A stretch of DNA of 64,000 nucleotides from the NCBI GenBank assembly GCA_022449455.1, contig JAKUPL010000013.1:1-64000 (forward strand), written 5' to 3'. Positions 1-8,052 of the stretch are shown piece by piece. Both the position numbers and the translations under genes were made by a program. The DNA comes from Alcanivorax sp. (GTDB lineage Bacteria > Pseudomonadota > Gammaproteobacteria > Pseudomonadales > Alcanivoracaceae). Positions within the stretch are counted from its first letter, which is position 1, and each line of letters opens with the position of its first letter. The notes beneath the pieces were generated by a model. The model worked only from the letters and a program-made list of their open reading frames with translations, ran no database searches and was not told the DNA's origin.

Positions 1-495
1 GCATCGGCAATTGCTCAAAGCCGGGGATCCGCAGCTCAAAGGCACCAAGTACCAGTGGCTGCGGAGTCCGGCCAACATGAGCTGGCACCAACGACGAGCC
101 TTTACCTCGCTGCGCAACTCGACGTTGAAAACGGCTCGTGCCTGGGCAATGAAAGACTTTGCGGCGCAGCTGTGGCACTACAAGCACCGGACGTGGGCGA
201 TGAAGGGCTGGAAACGCCTGATCAACTGGATGTCTCGCAGTCGCCTGGCACCCATGAAGAAGGTGTCGTCCACACTGAAGAAGCACCTGTGGGGCATTAT
301 CAACGCCGTGGTCCTGAACGCTGATAACAGTCATGCTGAAAGCATCAACAGCCGGATCAAGACGGTGAAGACACGGGCGCGGGGGTTCCGCAACAAGCAA
401 CGATTCCGCGATGCCATCTACTTCCACCTCGGCGGTCTTCAGCTGTATCCGGCTGGAATCCGTCAATGATTACCCACCATGATTGGGGAAGACCC
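1..495 (+). mobile_element. 3' part of an ISL3-family insertion sequence
   Basis: The window opens inside an insertion sequence. It carries the C-terminal half of an ISL3-type transposase followed, 3 bases after the stop, by a stretch at about 472-495. Reverse-complemented, this stretch starts GGGTCTTCCCCAATCATGG, which resembles the terminal inverted repeats of ISL3 elements (family knowledge). The right end of the element is therefore placed at about 495. The left end lies outside the window, so the matching repeat and the target duplication cannot be checked here. Confidence 0.7.
2..469 (+). CDS. ISL3-family transposase, C-terminal part (cut by the window edge)
   Basis: The reading frame is open through the first bases (H-R-Q-L-L-K-A-G-D-P), so the TTG at 11 is not a true start; the gene begins before the window. 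The visible 155 or so residues contain the conserved end of the ISL3 DDE domain: a central RLAPMKKVSSTLKKH stretch, an N/E-containing segment AESINSRIKTVK, and the terminal RGFRNKQRFRDAIYFH followed by GGLQLYP. It would catalyse cut-and-paste transposition of its own element. It ends 3 bases before the putative right inverted repeat. Whether the full gene is intact cannot be judged from this window. Confidence 0.85.
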   Translation, partial: HRQLLKAGDPQLKGTKYQWLRSPANMSWHQRRAFTSLRNSTLKTARAWAMKDFAAQLWHYKHRTWAMKGWKRLINWMSRSRLAPMKKVSSTLKKHLWGIINAVVLNADNSHAESINSRIKTVKTRARGFRNKQRFRDAIYFHLGGLQLYPAGIRQ

Positions 496-1192
496 GAAAC
501 TTTTCCTTACAAAAGCCTGCCGCGGAGCAAGCGAATCTTACGTGTTCTTTCTCGGGATATTGATCAGGCGGTTATCGGATTTCAATGATCCTCATACAGC
601 TACTGCGATTGCTCGATGGACAGCGCTACCCGATAAGAACGGCGTCATCCCACAAGAAGCCGTTGAAGTTTTCGTTGCTGCGCATGAAGCACTCGGACAC
701 CTTGGGGTATCTCTCCCCCAATCGAGAGGTGTTCCAAAAAGTACATCGGACCATGCATTGCTTGCCTGTGGGGATCTTTACTACTGGTTAAGCAGGACTG
801 ATGTGGACAACCCGCAAGTCGCAGATCAAACCTTGTCTGCTCGCACGGTCCTTCTAGACCATCATCAGTGTGCTGGCGCCGCTGCTTTACAGCTCACAAC
901 CTCACACCTGCTTTCACAAGATGGAACGCGAAAGTCGCTCGTAAAAGAGTATCCGGATATGGCGCTCGAAATTTGCAGAGAGGCAATCAAGAGACGCGAT
1001 GCGCAAGTACCTTATTTCCCGAATGGCTTTCTAAATGATGCTGCAAGTATCACAGATTTCTCGATTCAGGTCGTGGGCACGTTTGGTAGTGTAGACGATT
1101 TACCATTACTCAAAACGTTATGCGATCACCAACGACACGGGGTTGGGGTTCTTGACGCTATAAAACGAATTGAAGCCAGGACGCGTATCTAG
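496..1192 (+). pseudogene. 5'-truncated gene, HEAT-repeat-like C-terminus
   Basis: An open frame runs from 479 to 1192, but its only upstream ATG (479) lies inside the likely right end of the ISL3 element (472-495). The native gene therefore probably starts further upstream and lost its 5' end when the element inserted. The remaining 230 or so residues match no family I recognise with confidence. The last 45 residues (VVGTFGSVDDLPLLKTLCDH and following, ending AIKRIEARTRI) have the spacing of HEAT-type helical repeats, which often form the C-terminal part of larger proteins such as STAND/NACHT ATPases. Base composition looks more AT-rich than the neighbours, suggesting separate origin. Function unknown; the truncation is inferred. 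Confidence 0.5.
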
Positions 1193-1250
1193 GCTGATAA
1201 GCTTCAAATCGGAAAAACTCCTCGCTCAACTTTTCCCGCAGAAAGGAAAA

Positions 1251-2871
1251 CGGCCCCCGAAGGGGCCGCCAGGTTGCTGACAAAGCCCTGGCCATTTGGC
1301 CGGGGCTTTGTTGTTATTGGTGGATGCTAAAAGATCCCGGTCCGACCCAACACGAGCTGGAGATGGTGACACTGGAAGAGCTGGTGCCTTCCGATCACCT
1401 GCTTCGGCGTATCGATGCCATCGTGGATTTCTCATTCATTCGCGACGAAGTCCGCCACCTGTACTGCGACGACAACGGCCGCCCGGCGCTGGACCCGGTG
1501 GTGTTGTTCAAGGCGCTGTTCATCGGCTATCTGTTTGGCATTCGCAGCGAGCGGCAGTTGGTGCGCGAGCTGCAAGTGAACGTGGCGTATCGCTGGTTCC
1601 TGGGGCTGCGTCTGACCGACAAAGTGCCGGACGCTTCGACGTTCAGCCAGAACCGGCGGCGCCGGTTCCGCGACAGCGACATCGCGCAGAGGCTGTTCGA
1701 CCGGATCGTGGAGCAGGCCATGGAACGGGGCCTGGTGGGCGGGCGCATCCTGTACACCGACAGCACGCACATCAAGGCCAGCGCCAACCGGCATCACTAC
1801 ACGGTTGAAGACGTTGAGGTGAGCCCGCAAGCCTATCTGGCGGAGCTGGAAGCGTCAGTCACTGAAGACCGGGAGGCGCACGGAAAAAAGCCGCTGCCGC
1901 CTCGCCCCGAGGCGGAACCGGAGACGGCGCGCAAAAAGATCAGTAAGACGGACCCGGACAGCGGCTACATGGTGCGCGAAGGCAAGCCCAAGGGGTTCTT
2001 CTACCTGGACCACCGCACGGTGGACGCTAAGCACACGATCATCACGGACGTCCACGTGACGCCGGCGAGCGTGCACGACAGTGTGCCGTATCTGGAGCGG
2101 CTGGACCGTCAGAGCGAGCGGTTCGGGTTCGAGGTGGAAGCGGTGGGCCTGGACGCGGGGTACTTCACGGCGGCGATCTGCCAGGGTCTGGACAAGCGCG
2201 CGCTGTATGGGGTGATCGGGTATCGCCGGCCGAATAAGGCCAAGGGGATGATGGCCAAGCGGTTGTTTATCTACGACGAGACGGCCGATGTCTACCGCTG
2301 TCCGGAGGGACAAGCGCTGCGCTACGCGACCACCAACCGGCAGGGATACCGTCATTACCAATCGGACCCGGCCTGGTGCCGGAGTTGCCCGCGACTGTCT
2401 GAGTGCACGCGCAACGACAAGCAGCAAAAGACGGTGACGCGTCATGTCTGGGAAGCGGCGAAGGAACGGGTCAATCGACACCGTCTGGAGTCGGAGGGGA
2501 AGCAGGTCTACGAGCGACGCAAGGAGACGGTGGAACGCAGCTTCGCGGACGCCAAGCAACTGCATGGGTACCGCTATGCGCGAATGCGGGGTCTGGCGGG
2601 GATGCGTGAGCAGGCGTTGCTGTCGGCGGCGGCGCAGAACTTGAAAAAGATGGCGTTGGCGGCCTGAGGGGCGGTATCAGCGCGTTTTACCGGTCTAACA
2701 AACGTCTCATCGTCCCCTAACGGCGACTCGTCCTTCCGATCCGGCCCTGGCTCCTCGAACCGATCCGACCCATAACTGCGCTCTCCTGATCCACGGATCA
2801 CCGCCCAGAAACGACGAACCCCGCTTAAGGCGGGGTTCGTCAGCAACCTGACGGCCCCCGAAGGGGCCGCC
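1251..2871 (+). mobile_element. IS1182-type insertion sequence, apparently complete
   Basis: A single transposase gene is bracketed by imperfect inverted repeats of about 31 bp: 1251-1281 on the left (CGGCCCCCGAAGGGGCCGCC then AGGTTGCTGAC) and 2839-2871 on the right (GTCAGCAACCTG then the same GGCCCC/GGGGCC palindrome). Both ends also carry hairpins. The left one at 1282-1309 (AAAGCCC...GGGCTTT followed by a T-rich run) would insulate the transposase from outside transcription. The right one at 2814-2840 has a perfect 11-bp stem (ACGAACCCCGC/GCGGGGTTCGT). I could not define a clear target duplication; both flanks show AAA next to the element. Confidence 0.8.
1324..2667 (+). CDS. IS1182-family transposase
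   Basis: This 447-residue protein is of normal length for IS1182-type transposases. The N-terminal DUF772-like part carries SDHLLRRIDAIVDFSFIRDE and a DPVVLFKALFIGYLFGIRSE segment. The DDE nuclease domain follows, with an acidic residue in LYTDSTHIKASANR (about residue 145) and another in VGLDAGYFTAAI (about residue 275). The last part contains the KETVERSFADAKQLHGYRYA signature with the final glutamate. It would transpose its own element. The frame is intact and the element ends are present, so it could be active. The start ATG at 1324 lies just behind the left-end hairpin. Confidence 0.9.
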   Translation: MLKDPGPTQHELEMVTLEELVPSDHLLRRIDAIVDFSFIRDEVRHLYCDDNGRPALDPVVLFKALFIGYLFGIRSERQLVRELQVNVAYRWFLGLRLTDKVPDASTFSQNRRRRFRDSDIAQRLFDRIVEQAMERGLVGGRILYTDSTHIKASANRHHYTVEDVEVSPQAYLAELEASVTEDREAHGKKPLPPRPEAEPETARKKISKTDPDSGYMVREGKPKGFFYLDHRTVDAKHTIITDVHVTPASVHDSVPYLERLDRQSERFGFEVEAVGLDAGYFTAAICQGLDKRALYGVIGYRRPNKAKGMMAKRLFIYDETADVYRCPEGQALRYATTNRQGYRHYQSDPAWCRSCPRLSECTRNDKQQKTVTRHVWEAAKERVNRHRLESEGKQVYERRKETVERSFADAKQLHGYRYARMRGLAGMREQALLSAAAQNLKKMALAA

Positions 2872-2887
2872 AAAGATTAAGCAATGC

Positions 2888-5167
2888 TCAGTTCACCAAC
2901 TGCCGAGCCAGCGCCACTTCCACCGAGTCTCCGTCCTGGTTGAGGACATTGAGCCCGGACTCCGGCACGTCTCCCGACGTGCTCTGTGACACGGTGATCT
3001 TCCTGGCCATCAGCCCCAGACAGGTCATCTGCGAGGTGGCGGCATAGCCGAGGTAGATCACCCTGACCGGCTGCTTCTGGCCGATGCGCCAGGAGCGTCG
3101 GGCGGCCTGTTGAAGGCTGTATACGTTGTAGCCCGACTGCATGAACACGATGGTCGGGAACTCCAACAGGTCCAGGCCGGTTTTCACTAGTTCCGGATTG
3201 GTGATGAGCACGTCGATGCCGCGATCGAGCTGCTCGGCGATCCAGTCTTCCCGGCGGGCGGCATCCACGCTCGCGCGCAGCACCGCCACCTTGAAGCCTT
3301 CCTGCTCAAGTAGCCCTTTCAGCCGTGACGTGGTATCCCGCGTCCCGGTATAGACGCTGTAGACCAGAACCTTGCGACCAGCCGCCTTCTCTTCACGGCA
3401 GATTTCGATCAGTTCCCGTTCCTTCGGCATGATCTCCAGGTCGGAGAACAGCGAGGGGGTGAACGCCAGCAGATTGCGGGTTCGCGGGTGCTTGACCGTC
3501 TCCGCACGGAAGCAGGTGTCCGGCCAGGCCAGGAGCACGTTGAGCACTACACCCAACAGGGTCGAGTCGCGGCGCGCCAGGGCCTGCTTCAGCTCAGCGG
3601 TCAACTGCCCCGCCAAGCGTGAGTAGGCCTGCGCCTGCTCGTCGGCCATGGCTACTTCGCGGAACTCCTCGTCGTAGGGCGGCAGCACATTGCCACCAAT
3701 GTCCTTCAACTTGAGGAAGACTGTGAACGGCAAGACACAGCGCAGCACACCCTTCGGACCGAAGCCTGGGGCCTTCACGGTCCGCACCGTGATCTTGCTG
3801 CCCTTGGCGGTCTTGTGGGCCGAGCCATTGCTCTCGGAGTAGATGTCCTTGAGCACACCGTGATCGCGCATGAACGCCATCGCGGCCGGCGTCAGGCTGC
3901 CTTGACTACTCGGTCGGTAGCCGTCTTCGATCATTCGTCCGGGCAAGGCGCGGAACAGAAGATAAAAGATGTCGTCGCCGTAGCCCCCCATCAGGGTGCC
4001 GGTGAGCAGCAGTGTCTTGCGCACCTTGGATGCCAATACGCCCATGGCTTGCCCCTGGGCAGAGCCCGCGTTCTTGTACTCGTGCGCCTCGTCGGCGATG
4101 AGCAGGTCGAACGTGCCTTGCGGCAGGTAGCGTTTCACGAACTCCGACGGCTGGTAACCACCTTCACCAAAGCCAAACTCCATTGAGGCCATGGCGCGTT
4201 CCATGCGCTGGGCCTGGCGGTCGGAAAACACCAGTTCGCCGTCGTCGCCCATCAGGTTGATGAATTCATACAGGTTATCGCCCAGCATGGAGGCCAGGAA
4301 CGACTCGCCGAACTGCTTCATCAACTTCTGGGCGGTGACTTCACCGATGGTGGGAATACGCTTGAGGGCCTTGAGCACGGCTTGCGACTGGTCGTTGGCC
4401 GACAGCCTGCGGGGACGGATCAGCGTCCACAGCGCCGAGGCACAGTGGCTGCATTGGCGGCGGGATTCCTCCGCTTCCAGCTCCACCGGATTGATCGGCC
4501 CGCCGTCCAGGTTGGTGATGACCTGACCGCAATGCGGGCAGGCTCCCACGTCGCCGTGACGGGTACGACGGCTCACGAACACCGGCTTCCAGTGAAAGCC
4601 CATGCGCATGCGCACGCGACCAAGGATGAAGAACTCCGGCCCTTGGGACGGCACACCCAACTGCTCGCGCAGCTTGATGAGCTTGACCAGGGTGTCCGGG
4701 CCGTTGAGCACCCAGACCTTGGCGCCGGCCACGGTCTCCTGGATTTCCCGCCGCCACTTGTAGACCAGGTGGGGAGGCGAGAGTACCAGAGTACGGCGGT
4801 AGCCTTCGGCGTTGAGCACGGCGGCCGTGGCGATGCCGACGGTCGTCTTGCCGCAACCCATCTCACCGTTGACGATGGCGGCGCGTTCGCCACGATCGAC
4901 CAGCAGTTCGGTGACGGCGTGGACGACATCGGCCTGGGCGGGAAACAACTGCCGCTTCAGACCGGCCAGGATGACTTGGCGATGCGCCCTTGCCTGACCG
5001 GTATAGACCGGCGGGTTGGCGCGGTTGAGGGAGTCGAGCAGCTCGTCACCGAATTCGAACACGAAGTCCTGCAGACTGATGTCGAGCGGGGACGAGACAT
5101 TGTCGAGCAGGTCGCCCTGCGCGGCGGTTTCAGAACAAATGTTTTCAGAACAAGTATCGAGGGACAT
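2888..5167 (-). CDS. SNF2/DEAH-type helicase with zinc-binding insertion (ICE cargo)
   Basis: A 759-residue superfamily 2 helicase. Walker A is GEMGCGKTTV at residues 101-110 and the Walker B box is DEAHEYKN at 359-366. The C-terminal lobe ends with the SNF2-type motif VI (QAARRSWRIGQKQPV, about residue 680). Between the two N-terminal motifs lies an inserted zinc ribbon with CPHC at 210-213 and CSHC at 239-242. It should be an ATP-driven DNA translocase or remodeller; its partner and role in ICE biology are not known to me. The start is supported by GGAGG 7 bases upstream. The stop is only 16 bases from the IS1182 end, so whatever followed this gene in the ICE has been displaced. Confidence 0.8.
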   Translation of the reverse strand: MSLDTCSENICSETAAQGDLLDNVSSPLDISLQDFVFEFGDELLDSLNRANPPVYTGQARAHRQVILAGLKRQLFPAQADVVHAVTELLVDRGERAAIVNGEMGCGKTTVGIATAAVLNAEGYRRTLVLSPPHLVYKWRREIQETVAGAKVWVLNGPDTLVKLIKLREQLGVPSQGPEFFILGRVRMRMGFHWKPVFVSRRTRHGDVGACPHCGQVITNLDGGPINPVELEAEESRRQCSHCASALWTLIRPRRLSANDQSQAVLKALKRIPTIGEVTAQKLMKQFGESFLASMLGDNLYEFINLMGDDGELVFSDRQAQRMERAMASMEFGFGEGGYQPSEFVKRYLPQGTFDLLIADEAHEYKNAGSAQGQAMGVLASKVRKTLLLTGTLMGGYGDDIFYLLFRALPGRMIEDGYRPSSQGSLTPAAMAFMRDHGVLKDIYSESNGSAHKTAKGSKITVRTVKAPGFGPKGVLRCVLPFTVFLKLKDIGGNVLPPYDEEFREVAMADEQAQAYSRLAGQLTAELKQALARRDSTLLGVVLNVLLAWPDTCFRAETVKHPRTRNLLAFTPSLFSDLEIMPKERELIEICREEKAAGRKVLVYSVYTGTRDTTSRLKGLLEQEGFKVAVLRASVDAARREDWIAEQLDRGIDVLITNPELVKTGLDLLEFPTIVFMQSGYNVYSLQQAARRSWRIGQKQPVRVIYLGYAATSQMTCLGLMARKITVSQSTSGDVPESGLNVLNQDGDSVEVALARQLVN

Positions 5168-5188
5168 GATAATGCCTCCAATGAAATT

Positions 5189-5227
5189 GGGGCATGCACC
5201 TCCCCCGATGGGGCGATGGCATGCCCC
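5189..5227 (-). repeat. Intergenic nested hairpin (copy A)
   Basis: A 9-bp outer stem GGGGCATGC/GCATGCCCC (5189-5197 with 5219-5227) encloses an inner CCCC-GAT-GGGG hairpin (5203-5213). It fills the gap between the helicase gene and the 97-residue gene, close to the helicase start. It is one of at least eight similar structures in the gaps of this block. Confidence 0.6.
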
Positions 5228-5246
5228 AGGGTTGGGAGAAAGTGGA

Positions 5247-5540
5247 TCAGTACTCGTCGGGCAACAACAGCGTGGTCACGCTTCGGTTCCATTCGGTAAT
5301 GATCCAGATCTTCAAGGCCGGTGTGATCTGGTAGGACGAGAACAGCCGATCTCCGTGCATGAGTGCGGCGTCGTTGGTACGCCGATCCTCATCGCAGAGG
5401 TCGCCCCAGTCGCCATTCAGATGGCGTTGGAGATAGGGTCCGGGGTTGAATACCCCCCGTTGAATCAGGTCGTCGACGCCTTGGGTCATGACGACTTGGC
5501 CAGCCTTGAAGCGTGGTTGAGACAATGTAATGAGTGCCAT
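5247..5540 (-). CDS. Small conserved ICE/plasmid protein
   Basis: 97 residues. It resembles a small protein often found on conjugative plasmids and ICEs, recognisable by the order GQVVMTQGVDDLI, a central HLNGDWGDLCDEDRRTNDAA block and the C-terminal WIITEWNRSVTTLLLPDEY. No catalytic motif, signal peptide or membrane segment is visible, and its function is unknown. A purine-rich AGAGGT lies upstream of the ATG. It sits between the methyltransferase and helicase genes with hairpin-bearing gaps on both sides, in the same transcription direction, so it is probably part of the same transcript. Confidence 0.7.
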   Translation of the reverse strand: MALITLSQPRFKAGQVVMTQGVDDLIQRGVFNPGPYLQRHLNGDWGDLCDEDRRTNDAALMHGDRLFSSYQITPALKIWIITEWNRSVTTLLLPDEY

Positions 5541-5562
5541 GGTGATTACCTCTCAGAATGAC

Positions 5563-5597
5563 GGGGCCACGGCACCCCACTGGGGTGACTGGACCCC
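5563..5597 (-). repeat. Intergenic nested hairpin (copy B)
   Basis: The outer arms GGGGCCA (5563-5569) and TGG-A-CCCC (5590-5597) enclose a CACCCC-ACT-GGGGTG stem (5573-5587). On the plus strand it is followed by GGTGGGTGAATGAA, similar to the flank seen after copies D and J. It lies between the methyltransferase stop and the next gene start. Confidence 0.6.
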
Positions 5598-5652
5598 GGT
5601 GGGTGAATGAAACAGATGGATGAAATGACGGCGAACCTTCTGTGAAACGCGA

Positions 5653-6762
5653 TCAGCGGATGGTCAGCACCTGCCCCTGCGTTGAGGAGCCGGGTGTCAT
5701 GTCCCAGGCGCGGATCACGGGGACGAAGCGGTCGGTGAGGATGCGCGTCTCGGCGACCGAGCCGTCATCCCGTTCCCGATACTCCGTGGCCAAGGATTTC
5801 TCCTTGTGAGTATCGCCCTTGACCACCAGCACCTTGCCGGTTCTGGAGGTCACGACACCGGAAATCGCACCGGCCGCGAGAGCCAGGGCGAGGTGCCAGT
5901 GCGACAGGGCTCGCGCCGGAGGCCGTGGAACTTGATGTACGGCACCCAAGTGCGTATCGAGCGACGGCCACAGCCCCTGCAGGCGCTGCACTTCGTCGGC
6001 GAACTGCTCAGGTTCGAGCGTGACACGATAAAAGTGCTCCGGCTCGCCGGACGATGCCGGCACGCTGTAGGGCTGAAACGGCCATACATCGGGCAGTTCC
6101 TCGGCGTCGACATCACCCCGACCGATTTGCAGCAACAGACTGCGTGTGGTCCTGGCTTCGTCGGCGTTCTGCTCGCGTTGCCGAATGCGCCGACCGAAGA
6201 TCACCACTTGCTTGAATTGCGTATCCACCGCACGGTAGATGCGCAAGTCGGCAAAATGGCGCGTCAGCCAGCCCACCAGTTCGGCGTCGAGCACGTAGCT
6301 GGGGATGATGAACACCAGCACGCCGTCGTACTGCAACAGCGGCAGGCTGCGTTGATAGAACAGCTTCTCCAATCGGGCGCGGCCCTGTCCCTGGTAGCCG
6401 ATGTTGCCATCGACACCACGGCTCAGGTCGCCATAGGGTGGATTGAGCCACAGCAGTCCAAAGGACTGTCGTGAGATCAGCGAATCCATCAGATCGCCGT
6501 ACAGACAACGATCGACCAGCTTGCGCGCATGGTCGGCGCGCTCTGCGTCGTACTCGACGGCAAAGGCCTTCACCTGCTCGCGCCCGAGGGCATGGGCGGC
6601 TTCGGCAATCGCCACGCCTTCGCCGGCGCAGGGATCGAGGATGCACAGGGAACCGGGTGACGGCGCCAGTGCGGACAGGGCTCTTTCCAACGTGGATTCG
6701 TCCGTCGGGAAGTAGCCGTTTTTGATGAAATTGCGGGCAAGCCGCGGAAACATGAGAGCCAT
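5653..6762 (-). CDS. DUF6094-type class I SAM-dependent methyltransferase (NPPY)
   Basis: 369 residues from the ATG at 6762, chosen because AGGAG stands 7 bases upstream; a longer frame to 6882 lacks such support. The SAM-binding loop is ILDPCAGEGVAI (about residues 41-52) and the catalytic NPPY (107-110) is followed by G-D-L-S-R, the combination typical of DNA N6-adenine methyltransferases. The C-terminal third (from SHWHLALALAAGAISG) resembles the substrate-facing part of ICE-encoded DUF6094 proteins. No restriction partner is visible. It may protect or mark the ICE DNA (inference). It is transcribed together with the genes around it. Confidence 0.8.
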   Translation of the reverse strand: MALMFPRLARNFIKNGYFPTDESTLERALSALAPSPGSLCILDPCAGEGVAIAEAAHALGREQVKAFAVEYDAERADHARKLVDRCLYGDLMDSLISRQSFGLLWLNPPYGDLSRGVDGNIGYQGQGRARLEKLFYQRSLPLLQYDGVLVFIIPSYVLDAELVGWLTRHFADLRIYRAVDTQFKQVVIFGRRIRQREQNADEARTTRSLLLQIGRGDVDAEELPDVWPFQPYSVPASSGEPEHFYRVTLEPEQFADEVQRLQGLWPSLDTHLGAVHQVPRPPARALSHWHLALALAAGAISGVVTSRTGKVLVVKGDTHKEKSLATEYRERDDGSVAETRILTDRFVPVIRAWDMTPGSSTQGQVLTIR

Positions 6763-6795
6763 GAATTTCTCCTGTCGGATAGTGGGAAAAGGGTT

Positions 6796-6815
6796 GGGCA
6801 TGCTTGTGCATGCCC
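6796..6815 (-). repeat. Intergenic hairpin (copy C)
   Basis: Perfect 8-bp stem GGGCATGC-TTGT-GCATGCCC. It reuses the GGGCATGC arm of copy A. It lies in the gap between the methyltransferase gene and the next gene upstream. Confidence 0.6.
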
Positions 6816-6829
6816 GGTGTGGGAGCGGT

Positions 6830-7480
6830 TCAGGCCACCCGCCGTAGCGGTTTGCCAGCGTCCAGCTCGTCTTTCGCAACACCCAGCGTGCCGCTGCGGA
6901 TCAGATCGCCCAGCGCCGTGGTCAGCGCCGGGATATCCAGGGCCAGCCGGTGGCCTTCCAGTCGCCCGAGAGCGAATGGCAGGCGCGTCAGCATCTCCTG
7001 TGACTGCAACAATGCCAGCACGGTATCGCGCCAGTGATCGAGCAGGGGCAATGGGCAGGTCTCCTGTACCAGCGCCCACAGGCGCCCGGTGTGGTCGGAC
7101 CTATCCCTGGGCAACAGGGCCAGTGCGCTGGCATTGGTTTTGTCCGGCTTAACGCAGCGTGTATCGAACAACCATAAATGCACCATGGAGCCGAACAGGG
7201 TTCGTCTGAAGGCGCGGGTGGACCGTTTTTCCAGGTGATCGGCGTTGCCGACGAAGATCGGCACCGATACATCCTGCTCGGTGATGAGATGGAATCGGTC
7301 CAGTCCTTGCTCCGTACGACTGAGAGTCAGTCGGGCCAGAAACTCCTGAACGGCAGTGTCGCGCGCCCAGATGGACAGAAAGACCAGGTTGCCGTTTTCA
7401 TCGGCGACGCAGCCATCGGCCATCAGGTCGGGGCATTCGTCGATCCGAAACAACGGTTGAGTGGATAATGGTGTGGGCAT
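6830..7480 (-). CDS. ICE-associated protein of unknown function
   Basis: 216 residues starting at the ATG at 7480, preceded by AAGAGGA at suitable distance; an in-frame start at 7522 lies inside a hairpin-bearing gap and is less likely. I do not recognise a characterised domain. It looks like a soluble mixed alpha/beta protein; an internal segment (VSVPIFVGNADHLEKRSTRAF) and the C-terminal LPFALGRLEGHRLALDIPAL are the most family-like parts. No signal peptide or membrane helix. It belongs to the minus-strand ICE gene row between the methyltransferase and a 130-residue unknown. Confidence 0.55.
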   Translation of the reverse strand: MPTPLSTQPLFRIDECPDLMADGCVADENGNLVFLSIWARDTAVQEFLARLTLSRTEQGLDRFHLITEQDVSVPIFVGNADHLEKRSTRAFRRTLFGSMVHLWLFDTRCVKPDKTNASALALLPRDRSDHTGRLWALVQETCPLPLLDHWRDTVLALLQSQEMLTRLPFALGRLEGHRLALDIPALTTALGDLIRSGTLGVAKDELDAGKPLRRVA

Positions 7481-7507
7481 GTCGATGTCCTCTTGAGTTG
7501 ATAAAGA

Positions 7508-7550
7508 GGCACTCATGCCCATCGGGGCGAACGAGTGCCCCTTGGGGTGG
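7508..7550 (-). repeat. Intergenic nested hairpin (copy D)
   Basis: Outer arms GGCACTC (7508-7514) and GAGTGCC (7533-7539) enclose GCCC-ATC-GGGG (7517-7527). A further CCCC-TT-GGGG follows at once, then GTGGATGAAGG, the same kind of flank as copies B and J. Confidence 0.6.
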
Positions 7551-7569
7551 ATGAAGGTCGGTGGAAAGG

Positions 7570-7962
7570 TCAGTTCGCCATTGCCACCGGATTGTTGCGG
7601 GCATTTCGCCGCGCGTGATAGTCCCGGACGCCTTCACGCCACTCTTGACATTGCTCGGGTGCCATGTCGAGATAGCGCAAGGGGCACGAGTAGTAGTAAG
7701 GATGCATACCTTCTTCCAGGGGCTTATGCCCCCATTCCTGGCCGCAGCCCTGCAATAAGTCGCAGCGGATGAATGACGTGGTCTCGCCGATGTCGAGACC
7801 GAAGATACCCGCTTCCTTGACGGTGATGCGCACGACGGACCAAAGCACGTTGCCGCGTATGGAACGGGCAATGACCTCATAACGGGCGCGTTCACCCTCC
7901 AGCGGTTGCACCAGTTTCTCGATGAGTTGAGCGCGGGTTTGCCGCGAGAAATACCAGCCCAT
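7570..7962 (-). CDS. ICE-associated 130-residue protein of unknown function
   Basis: 130 residues, start supported by a GGAGAAC-type ribosome-binding site next to the ATG at 7962. It begins MGWYFSRQTRAQLIEKLVQP, an N-terminus shared by small proteins on plasmids and ICEs. The middle holds FIRCDLLQGCGQEWGHKPLE and a tyrosine run (HPYYYSCPLRYLDMAP). Two or three cysteines could bind metal, but no known motif is complete. No membrane helix. Function unknown; position and shared direction suggest it is expressed with the ICE block. Confidence 0.6.
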   Translation of the reverse strand: MGWYFSRQTRAQLIEKLVQPLEGERARYEVIARSIRGNVLWSVVRITVKEAGIFGLDIGETTSFIRCDLLQGCGQEWGHKPLEEGMHPYYYSCPLRYLDMAPEQCQEWREGVRDYHARRNARNNPVAMAN

Positions 7963-7985
7963 GGGAGTTCTCCTGTGAAAAAAAT

Positions 7986-8019
7986 GCCGGAGTCCTCCCC
8001 AACGGGGCGTGACCCCGGC
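7986..8019 (-). repeat. Intergenic nested hairpin (copy E)
   Basis: Arms GCCGGAGTC (7986-7994) and GACCCCGGC (8011-8019), with one mismatch, enclose CCCC-AAC-GGGG (7997-8007). It lies between the DUF3275 gene and the 130-residue gene. Confidence 0.6.
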
Positions 8020-8052
8020 GGGTGGTGGGAAGTCGCGCGAGGCGACGGTTGA

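Noticed and set aside
4382-5561. Plus-strand open frames opposite the helicase gene
   Set aside because: They lie over conserved helicase motifs on the other strand and have no ribosome-binding site or family resemblance.
2888-6762. A DISARM- or BREX-type defence system
   Set aside because: Only a helicase and a methyltransferase are present; the other defining components are missing.
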